From Chlorops oryzae (Eukaryota > Arthropoda > Insecta > Diptera > Chloropidae), in the NCBI GenBank assembly GCA_020466095.1, contig CM035807.1, forward strand, positions 22,066,198 to 22,130,197: 64,000 nucleotides of DNA. The letters are read 5' to 3'. This document shows, piece after piece, positions 38,130 through 49,271 of the stretch (within the stretch, counting starts at the first letter, position 1; each line of letters opens with the position of its first letter). Both the position numbers and the translations under genes were made by a program. The notes beneath the pieces are model-generated. The model was not told the origin of the DNA. It saw only the letters and a program-made list of their open reading frames with translations, and made no database searches.

Positions 38130-38305
38130 TTAAACTTGCGTCACGCACTGCGCATATTTGTCTAGCTCGCCACGAAGTACTTTCACACGATCCGTTTCCT
38201 CGCGCAGCTTATTCACCAGCTCATCGATTGTACGTTGTTGTGTGTGCACTACATTTTCCAACTTCTCGACACGATGTTCCAAATCTATAATGCGTCCATC
38301 GTTCT
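38130..38305 (-). CDS. cindr: cindr last exon, coiled coil and stop
   Basis: Begins after ACACAG. It encodes [18 protein letters not shown], then a heptad pattern of Leu, Ile and Val through [20 protein letters not shown] to TAA at 38132-38130. A C-terminal coiled coil mediates multimerisation in this family. Joining needs the 100-nt intron 38306-38405, because the upstream frame otherwise ends in a different reading frame. Confidence 0.85.
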
Positions 38306-41300
38306 CTGTGTGATTTCCATGTGGATTGTGATGGGAATGTGGATGGTGTTGATGGATGAGAATGATGATTGTTTAGATGTTGGTGGTGTGTTGTCTTATT
38401 GGCACCTGAGGAGGAATGAGTAGTCGCAGCAGTTGATGTTGTGGCTGTGGTTGTTGTTGACTGCGTCGTTACGCCATCGTTGGAAGATGTTGATGAAGAC
38501 GCACTTTTCAGCACACTGCGCACGTTGGCGGCATTGCTATTGCTATCGCTCAAATATGAACTGCGATCGCGTATTAGAAGGCTGTTGGGCCGTGCGGCGC
38601 GTACATCGTCGACCGTACTGGGACTTGTTGTTGTTGTTGTTGTTGCGTCTGTGGCAATCGTTGTTAGTTTGCCACTTAAGCTTTTTGACATCACATCCAC
38701 ATTGTTGGCACCACCACTTGAATTTGTGTTGGAGGAATTATTGCTATGTTCTTTCTTCGTGATGTGATGTGTGGAGCTTTCGAGCGTTGTCGATTGCTGT
38801 GCCGTTGTGGACGTGGATACTGTGGATGATGATGATGATGATGATGATGATATGGATGATGATTGCACTTTCGTTGTGGTGGAGGAAACCGCAGCTTCAA
38901 TTTTCCCATCCGTGCGTGGCTCAACACTGGGCGAGGTCTTCTTCTTGACTTGTGACGCTTTAAGTTCTTCCATCCAAGGTGCCTTCTTTTTCTCCCATTC
39001 ACGGGGTTTGGGCTTTGCTAATTGCTCTTCGCTTGTGGAATTATCATCTGATGAATGTGGTCGGGTTGGCTCATCGGAGGACTCTGCGACCATACTGCTG
39101 CGTAACTCAGTGCTTCCGTTCAGGTATATTGAGTTATTGTTGCTCTCGCCAATTGCGTTGATAGCCGCCGAGGGTGGACGTCTTTTGGGTGCCTTAACGC
39201 GACCGGCACGCATATCGGGAAGAGGCTTAGACGCCCGTTCGATGCGATCGAAATCGGTATCTTCTACCGCAATTGTAGCCGCTCGTCGCATGACGACGTT
39301 TCCACTTGGAGCGGAATCTGGTAGACCTCCAGCAGGTGACATTTTACTGCTGCCGATGCCATCGGCAGAATCTTGCGAGACAGAAGTTGTGAGCGTATTT
39401 TCAACGTTTTTCACCTTGGTCTTGAGACTTGTGAATAGATTCGCTGGAGGAAAGAAATTTTATTTTTTATTCGAATAATGAAGGAATTTTTTAAAGAGGA
39501 TTTTCGTTTGCACTCACCTGCAACGCTCGTCACAGTGGTTGATTTCTTTGAGGGCACATTCGGCTTTTTCGTTAGCACAGGAGGTGGAGTTGTCTTCGCT
39601 GCCTTTTCATCCATATTTTCCAAACTCTTTCGTAGCTCACTTGTTGTCGTTAACAGCGAACTGTATGCGGTGGTGGCGGTGGCGGTGGCAGTGTGGCTGT
39701 TGTTGGTTCCCCCAATTGAAGTTTTCGTTGTCGCTTCTTGTTGTTGCTGTTGCTGCTGCTTTTTGATACCCATACGTATGCCAGCGTCGGGAGCATTAGT
39801 TAGGTCCAGGTTCTTATTCTCCAGTGACTTTCGCTGAGCTGCTACATTACCCGTCTGCAGCCCTGTTTCGGAAAGAATGTCGTTCAGAGAATCATAAGAA
39901 CCGAAACTGTCCTTACGATTGGAACTTTGCGTTGATGACGTGCTGCCAGATTTCTTAATGAACACTTTTGATGAACTAGCGGCCGTTGAAGCCGCTGATG
40001 AGGATGATTGTGGGATTGCTGTTGTTGTTGTATTGGATGATGAATTTTGGCTTGCAATCGTTGAGGTCGAATTGGTGGTTGAACTCATGCCCGTGCTGAA
40101 TGTTTTGGCAGTTTTTTGGGAATGTGATTGCGGCGGCTGATGATGTTGAGGCTGCGGCGAATCATTTGCAGATGGTATGACTGGAGGAAAGCAAAAAAAA
40201 AAAAAAAGTATATTATATTAGGAATTTTTTGTTTTTTAAAAAATGATTTCTTGTCTCAAACGGGATTCTAGCTTACACAATGGAAGAGTGACAATTACTT
40301 TAACGCCAAGGGTTAACACTTATTATACTATTTGAACCCTTGAGCGCAATAAGAACTAATTAATTTATTTTAAATGGCAATGAATGCTCTAAAAGCGAAT
40401 GGATCATAAAAAAAAAAACAAAATAGAATTTCCTTAAAATAAATCGCTACATTTCTATGGTCGGGAAAAACGAATTAACCTTGGCTAGGGTTTTTTCTTT
40501 CCCTATGAATGTTTGCTCTCGAAAATTTCTTAACCCTTTACTGCACACGAACCCCTTTCCTTTCAAAGTTTTGAGATACAAGGTCAAGAAAACACGATTC
40601 TGTAGAGCTTTAAGAAAAGTGCATTTAGATCTGCTGGTTAAAAAAAAAAAAATTCAATTATTTGTTAACTAGTGTTATTTTTGGAGCCTTAATGAAACCA
40701 TTTACTATAAACTAAAATTTTTCCCGCTGATTTAATACATTCGAAACTCTTTCGAAGAATTTCAAAAGAGCGGGAAAAATTCGTTATGGAGAGACGAAAG
40801 GCACTAAATATGTAGCTGGCACAGCTTGAGACAGCCTTGAGAAGATTCGATATAGAGAGAAATTCGTTATAGAGGAGTTCGTTATAGATAGCTTCGACTG
40901 CACCCTTTCAGAAATCGCTCGATCAAGACAGAATCCTCCATGAAGTCTTCGACGATATACATACATATTTACATTTTATGAAGTAGGCTTTGAAATTAAA
41001 AAAAAAAATTTTAAGTATGTATTCATATGTGCGCTTCACAAGACCAGTAATGGAGGACTTCCTGCACACTTGGGATGCATGAATTCATGAATGATCTGTC
41101 CTACAGAGTGTCGTGCGTGAAACTCTCGACTTTTGTAAGGATTTTGCATCGTCGCCACCTATGCTTTAGTCTTGTTTCGTTTCGTCAACGATTTGTTCAA
41201 GTCGTATAAGCAGCGTCGAAGGCGGGAGCAAGACTGTACCGAAAGGGTATATCATGCAATAAAGGGTTAACATTCTAATTCTATTGAAACATTAAAATGA

Positions 41301-44300
41301 AAACATTATCTTTAAACTGTCTGCACCCACATTGAATAGGTTCACATCCTCCTCATAACGTTGATAATAATGCGATAAGGCAGGCAAATAGGAATTTTCA
41401 AATTCCAAAATATTCCCTCATTGTTCATCACTATTATGTATTATCGCTTGTTCAATAAAAACATAAAATATTTTTATTTCAAGTTCTATAAAGAGCGAAA
41501 CTGTTTGAGTGACTAAACACGGCAAGTGAAATCAGTTTTTTTGATTTAAAAAAAAAAAATTTTTTTTTCATCTTTTGAAGACACGTTTTCTCGATTGATG
41601 ACTGAATCGGTGATTTCAGAGATGCCTCGGTTGCTTAACACGCCGTCGTGTCGGTTTGTTTATTAAGAAATCAAGTACTCGTTATTAGCTGAACACAACA
41701 ATCAACGCAAATCTTTACAATCTATGTGTTTTATATTCATTTTAAATGTCAACAAAAGCTCGAGAAGACTTTTTAGGGGCTACGAATATAAATTTCAAAA
41801 AGAGAAATAAATAAGACGGGGTGACAAAAGGAGGCATGAGAAAGAGATTTAAACGCAAGCTATAAGCTATGCAAAATCGCAAAAATCGAAGGCTAGTATG
41901 TGAAAAGAAAACAAATAAAAATAAAAAATAAAAAATAATAAATTCTATTTACAGTAAAATGACGCCACTTTCAAGAACACAAATACCATAGTTTTTTCTT
42001 CTTACGCTTCGTTGTTTGTGTATGAAAATATTGAATTATTGTTGAACAAAAAGGGAAATCAAACAAAGCAATGTGAATCAAAAAACAAAACAAAAAAATG
42101 TGCAATTTAACGAAAATTATTATCGATGAAGGCAGCTTATGGAATGATAAAGTTCTGATTCATACAAGAATCCAATCTTTTTTTCATTTGTGTTGAGCTT
42201 CTCGAGTGTGTTTTATGTGTGTACCTATTTACGCATGGGAATATGGATTTTCTATAAAAAAAAAAAAATTAATATAAAAAAATAAGAAGAGTTAATTGCG
42301 AAACCTTGGGAACGTAATTTTAGCGACCATAAATTAGAAAGTCGCATCGGAAGAGTTATTCGAATTACAGACAAACACGCTTCTTATGGGTGCAGATGAA
42401 ATTGTGTCAAAAGTTTGTTTTGGTCGCGCCAGATTTCATTTCATATTCATATCATAAAAGTAAAATAAATGAATAAAAATGAAAACGTGACTGGAATAAA
42501 ATTTCTCCAGACATGTTGGGGTAGAAAATGTATTTCAAAATCGGCAAATCCAAATTCGGGACGTATTTACGTTTTAGTCAATTGGAAAAATTCGCAGTTT
42601 CTTTTATAATTTTATGATTGATTTTAAAAAGACACACTTCAACCCTCTAACTCCTGGCTCCATCTCTAGGCGGAGTTTATTCGAATAAATAAAGAAGAAT
42701 ATCAGCCCAATTCTGAATATTCCCGGGGAATTTACTTTTTTGGAGAGTAAACTTCTTCTTTTTTAAATATTTGGGGGAAGAAATTTGATGGGGAATGGGT
42801 ATTTGACGCATACCCATAATTTTCCTTACCATATCTACTTATTTAAAAAATGTCAATTTTAGTCTCGAGAAAAGTAAATTCCCCGGGAATGCGTTCTCCG
42901 GGAATATTCTGAATCGGGCTGTATAAAAGAATAAATTTCAGATTCGTTTATCCTCTCCCCGAAATTAGTCTTGTCTGAACTTTTGATTGAAAAAAAAATA
43001 ATAATAAAAGAAAAAAAATTTAGCATAAGAGGTTTGTTTTTCAAATGATAATTTCAGCAAAGAAAAATTAAATTTCAAATATCTCCATTTTTTTGTAGAA
43101 AAGAAAAAGCGAAGCAACGCACGCACGCACCGCTTACCACTTCAAAAACAAAAGACTCAAGCAACGAACTTCAACTTCAGCTGTTTTCCTTTTCCACTCA
43201 CTCGAGGCTTTATTTAGTGTTTTACTATTATTAAATTTTAAAATACGACGATTCAACGAAAAACAGCGTTTCATAGGGTTTTGCAGATGAGCACACAAAA
43301 AAAAAACATTAAATCACTTCCGTAAACGATTATTTTCTTTCATGATTTCTTTTCAATTTTTCAATGTCAAACGATGACGGCATTTTTCAAAGGCCTCAAC
43401 CAACGTTAGATGCGCGAGAAAAATTAATAAGTATTTCAACCTTGCAGCGCTGCGATTGAATGCGCCACGGAGCGAGCGGGCGGGCGGGCGGTTGTGCGGT
43501 TGATTGGTTGAACAGTCTGACAGATTGGCTAGCAAGTCAGACAAACGGGCGTACGTACGTACGTACCGCCGCTGATGGAATTCACTCGAATTGAACCAAA
43601 ACACGCAAGTCTACGCATAGAGACTTCGCGGATAAGACTCCACAGCCGGCACTGGCTAGTTAATTCATCGAGTGCTGATTAAGAATTACGCGAAAATGTT
43701 TTCAAATTTATTAAATTGTGAGCCAAATGGCGGCGAGAAACAACACGAACAACAGTCACACACTGGACGAACTAAGTACGAGTCCAATTCGATTCGAAAT
43801 AAAAGCACAAAAGGTCTGAGTCGTCGGCATTGAGTGGTTTTTTGTTTTTTGTTATTCTCTCTTTCTATTTTTTTTTCTAATTTTTTCCCAAATTTTGAGC
43901 ATTTTTTTATCAAGGAGTGAGTGAGAATAGAAGAGTGGAAGTTTTGAGATTTATGTTTGACAAATTTTTGTCATGAAATTAATTAATTTATCCCTAAGTC
44001 CAGGGTCTGTCTCCAGACGGATTTTACATAAAAAAAATAATTTCAGAACCGTTTATCTCTACCTGAAATTAGCCTGGTTTCTTCATTTAAAAAAATTGTA
44101 TAGTTAGAGGGTTATTTATTTTAATTATTCTTACTTAAATTGAACAGATGCAAAAATAAAATTAAATTCCCAATCAAATAGAAAACCAAAGACACTCAAA
44201 AAGATGCGTAGAGGAAGAGAACAGCATGAAAAGAAAACACTTAATTATTGCGATAGAGAAATTACACCCTCCAGCGAAGACAAATATTTAAACGTTATAA

Positions 44301-47300
44301 TTCGACGGAATAGTTGAAAAAAAAAAAAACGCCAAGAACAATCAGACCGATTAGACCGCACTCAATAGCTCGGAGAGAATTCCACTCAAAGCACCGTACA
44401 GTCAGTTGAGTATTCACTTAATTATTTTATTATTTATGGTAAGAAGAAAATATGCTAAGAAGAAAAAAAAAGGAGAAAACAGGCAACAAAGAGAAACAGA
44501 AACAGAAACAGAAAATAAAACCTGTTAGCTTCTCACTCGTGTATGGGCGGTGGTAATAGCCGTCTGTCGTGCTGGCGGTCATACGAGCTTGCATAATTCC
44601 ATGTTGTTGTTGTTGTTGTTATTGCTTTTCCTTATAATTATCTTTTTAAAAATATTTTGTTTATTTTCTCTTTTCGTGCTCTGACACTCAATTTAGAGAG
44701 TCAAGAAGAATTTAATTAAAATTCAGTCCACATATCGAGAGGAAAAAACAAAGAAGCAAAAAAACAAACGGACACAGTGGAACGAATGCAGAAATTAAGC
44801 AAATAAATTGATTAAATATTCATTTCCTTTCTCTTCGATGTTAGTTAAGTTTCCAAATGGCTAATGGGAGCAAGTTTTTAATATATAGGTAACTACTTTT
44901 TTAATTATAAAAAAATTCTTTAAAAAATGTTTTAATTAACCCTCTAACGCTACAATGTTTTTCAGTGAAAAGTTCATATAAGACTAATTTCGGGTAGAAA
45001 AAAACGAATCTGAAAATTATTATTATTATTATTTTGATGATTTGCTCGAAAAAATTCCGGAGCCAGGAATTAAAGGGTTAAAAATGCATGTATCCAAAGA
45101 TTTTTTGAAAATTATTTATTTATTTATTAATTATTTATAGGCATAATATCAAATACTACGCTTATAAAATAGAACTGCACTAGCCCAGGGAGCCTTCGGC
45201 ACGTTTTTGAAAATTCATTTCAAATAATGGAGCAATTTCTTCAAAAAGAGTCAAATTCATGCTTGATGTGCGGCACACCAATATAAGACAAAGCAAAATG
45301 AAAAGGCATAATGATAGATTTTATAGATTATTGCTAGTTTACCTTCAAATATTTCTTTCAGTGCATATGATTCGCTCAAGCACACGTATATGTGAAAAAT
45401 GAGAATGAGAAATGAGAAATGCAGACGACTCTGTTGGGCAGCACTGCACTAGTCCAATGTACGACATTTCTTGGACATAGGCAGTCCGGATATAAGTAAT
45501 CTCCGCTTAAAAGCATGAAAACTTGTGACATTGTCATCCTCCAAATACCCATATTTAAAAAAAAGGGGGGAAATCCCAGAATATCACAACACTGAAAGAG
45601 TCACGGACTATAAAAGATAATAAATTTGACAAAAAATCACAAAAAACCAAATAAGGGAGAGGCCCCTTTCAAGTGAACGGGAAACGGGAGAAAAATTAAA
45701 TCTGATATATAAATAAGAAATTCAGTCGATACATACACTTCAAAAATAAGAGTAATTAAATCGTGTTAAACAAGCACGAAATTATACGCAGCGTCTTTCA
45801 GCGACTCAATATGTTCAATATGAAGCGATCGAAGTACAAAATGAATTTTTTATACATATTGAAAAAAAAAAGTGGGAGTTAAATCATGATCTGACGATGT
45901 ATTTTTTGATACAAAGAGCGAAATTGAAGCTTGTAAGTAATTTAAATATTTTTCATGGCGATCAAAATAGTGCGTATCAAGATGCTGACTTCATTTTTAG
46001 TTTATTGAATCAATTATGCCGCTTATGGCTAAAGCAAGGTTTCTAAAAATGAAAAAGATCGCCGAAGGTGGCGCATCAAGCCCATTCATCTCAATGTTAA
46101 TTGGTCGATCAAAAAATATTTCGCATATGAAGCATCGCATTAGTGAATACCGTGAATTAGTGATGTTACGAATGTGATTTTTTAAACATTCGCGAGTGCG
46201 AATGCAAATGCGAATATCTGTCGCCGATATTCGCGAATACGAATTTTCAGTTTTAAATTAAGCGCCACTTATCTATGCTTTGATATTGACAACTGACGTG
46301 CCGTGTAAACCCCACATATTTTTATACCCAGCGTAAGCGGGGTATATTAGTTTTGTGCAAATCTTGTAACAGGGAGAATTAAGCTCCGGAGATATAGAAA
46401 AATATATATAGAAATGATCAGGATCAAAAACTGAATCGATTTAGACATGTCCGTCTGTCCGTCCGTCCGTCCGTGGTCGGATCTCCTCCGAAACGGCTGG
46501 ACCAATCAAGTCAAAATTTGGCACACAGGTATATCGGGATCCGAGTATGATCCTAAGTAAAAATGGGAGACATCCGCCCACTGCCACGCCCACAAATGAA
46601 TTTATTGTGTTTTCAGTAAAATGCTTGTAACTTGCGAACCACTCAACATATTCAATTGATATTTGGTGTGCTGGTAAACTACGAAAAGAGACATTTCCTG
46701 GAAAAAAATGGACGCCGCCCTCCTCGAGCCACGCCCACAAATAAGCCCAAAAATTAGGGCTTATCATAACTTGTGAAGTAAAAGGCGTAGAAGCTTCAAA
46801 TTCGCAGCATAGGTTGACCAAGGCAAATGAAAGGTGTAGGAACAAAAATTTATGTAGCCCGCCCACTGCCACGCCCACAACTAGAGAAATTTCATAACTT
46901 CCGAAGTAAAAGGCGTAGAAGCTTCAAATTCGCAACATAGGTTCACCAAGGCGAATAAAAGGTGAAGGAAAAAAATTTTTGTGGCCCGCCCACTGCCACG
47001 CCCACAAATGAAGATTTTTCGTAACTTCCGAAGTAAAAGGCGTAGAAGCTTCGAATTCGCAACATAGGTTCACCAAGGCGAATGAAAGGTGTAGGTAAAA
47101 ATTTTATGTGGCCCGCCCACTGCCACGCCCACAAATGAAGATTTTTCGTAACTTCCGAAGTAAAAGGCGTAGAAGCTTCAAATTCGCAACATAGGTTCAC
47201 CAAGGCGAATGAAAGGTGTAGGTAAAAATTTTATGTGGCCCGCCCACTGCCACGCCCACAAATGAAGATTTTTCGTAACTTCCGAAGTAAAAGGCGTAGA

Positions 47301-49240
47301 AGCTTCAAATTCGCAACATAGGTTCACCAAGGCGAATGAAGGGTGTAGGGAAATAATTTATGTGGCCGTCCCACTGCCACGCCCACAAATAGAGAAGAAA
47401 AACATAGTGCACTCATAATGTCGGGACGCTGGGTATTTCAAAGTCGGGCTTGACCGACTTTAGCTTTCTTACTTGTTTGTTACAGTGTTGCCCTATGATC
47501 CAAAAAAAAGAGTTCTTTAATTAATCTGTTTTCGTAAGGAAAATGATTTTAAATTTGTTCTCGAAGCCTTTTTTGAATAACTTTTAAATATTGTTATTAA
47601 ATCTACAAATCAATACACAAATCAATTCAATCTACATAAAAGAAATAGAGGAAGATTGGTTAACCGAAAGTTAATAATTCCTCAATACCACTAATTTTTT
47701 ACTATTAGTGTGTATATTTCTCAGGAGGTTTTGAAATTCTTCACTTATAAGGTGCAAGAAATTTGAAACTCCTTAGCACCCCAAAGGCGCTGATGAGTCA
47801 CGAGTGGTGAAGTGACGAAACATGGCCATGTCCGCCCACAGGCGGGAGGTGCAATGCGGTTAAGCTCGAATAATTTTCAATAATATAAAATATATTTAAC
47901 ACCGCGATCATTAACAGATCTTTTTGATCTTTTTTGCCATATACAGAAATATATAACATCTATAGGATTTGTATATTTTTCGAACGTTAATATTCGCATA
48001 AAATTTTGCGAATGCGAATACGAATGTCCAGAAATATGCGAATATTCGCAACATCTCTACTGTGAATATTTTCACAGTTTTCTTGTTTATGAATCTCTTT
48101 CACGTGGGCGGCAGTCAGCATATTGAAGAGGTCGATGCTTTGAACACAGTCAATCAATATTGAGGAATACAATCAGATTTGGACATGTGTGAGAACTTGT
48201 TTTAAAAGTACTACAATAGATACAAATTAGTGAAGTTGCAAATATTCGCATTCGCGAATATTCTCATATATCTGGACATTCGTATTCGCATTCGCAAAAT
48301 TTTATGCGGATATTTGGCGAATATTAACGTTCGAAAAATATACAAATCCTATAGATGTTATATATTTCTTTTATATGGATTGATATGTGTATTGATTTGT
48401 AGATTTAATAACAATATTTAAAAGTTATTCAAAAAAGGCTTGGAGAACAAATTTAAATTCATTTTCCTTACGAAAACAGATAAATTAAATAACTTCTTTT
48501 TTTTGGATCATTGGCACGTCAGCTGTCAATACCAAAACATAGATAAGTGGCGCTTAACTAAAACTGAACATTCGCATTCGCGAATATCAGCGACAGATAT
48601 TCGCGAATGTTTAAAAAATCACATTCGTAACATCACTAACAAAAATATCAAAAAAAAAAACTTTTAAGTGAAAACATAAACCATGTTTGCGAGCCTTCAA
48701 ATGATTCTGATATAAATTAAAAAGCGCATCAAGAGTAGGTGAGAACTAATAACTATATTACTGGTTATTGTTTTTAAGCAATATCATTTGTCGAAGAAAG
48801 TCTTGGTCTTGGAAGAAAGTGATTTTGATGATCGCAAAAAATTGGCAAACTACATGGATGAACGGATTTGATTTGGATGATCTGGTCTATCAATTTAATT
48901 AAAATTAAATCAATTTATAATATCCATTAGTAGAATCGGAAAGTTTGGTTTATAGTTTAAACTTTTTCATTTGTATTCAAGCACTTATCACATGCAAATT
49001 TGGAAGCTTAGTCCAAACAAACAAAAAAATCGTATGAAAACATTTTAAAAGCAATAACAACTACCAATACAAATGCAACGAGAAAATCGCAAGAAAATCC
49101 AACAAATGCAACTTTCAATATAAAAAAATAATAATAGAAAAAAAAGAAACAAAAATTGTGAAAAGTCTAAGCGAGCAGGAAAATGCAAAATCGAAACGAA
49201 TCGCTTCGAATGGTGACCGAACAATTGAACGAACTAGCGA

Positions 49241-49271
<31 letters not shown>

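Larger units (their letters stand above)
46158..48059. mobile_element. hAT-type MITE, copy 1, split by two later insertions
   Basis: Starts TAGTGATGTTACGAATGTG and ends ATTCGCAACATCTCTA, flanked by CCGTGAAT (46150-46157) and CTGTGAAT (48060-48067), 7 of 8 bases matching. Its pieces 46158-46302, 47495-47646 and 47951-48059 together give about 406 bp and align end to end with the reverse complement of the intact copy at 48228-48638. No coding capacity; rich in TTCGCGAATATTCGC palindromes. Confidence 0.8.

Noticed and set aside
38306..38405. Frameshift in cindr
   Set aside because: A 100-nt GT-AG intron with matching phase explains the change of frame better than a mutation, though it remains to be shown by cDNA.
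38771..39478. 235-codon plus-strand ORF
   Set aside because: Antisense shadow of the Ser/Thr-rich cindr exon, which has phase-matched splice sites and known family motifs.
46441..47203. 145- and 86-codon minus-strand ORFs with repeated peptide words
   Set aside because: They translate the 127-bp tandem units of the DINE-1-like element; the peptide repeats mirror the DNA repeats.
46158..48638. Single foldback (FB-type) transposon with 410-bp arms
   Set aside because: Each arm has its own pair of ends and its own approximate 8-bp duplication, so two separate MITE insertions fit better.
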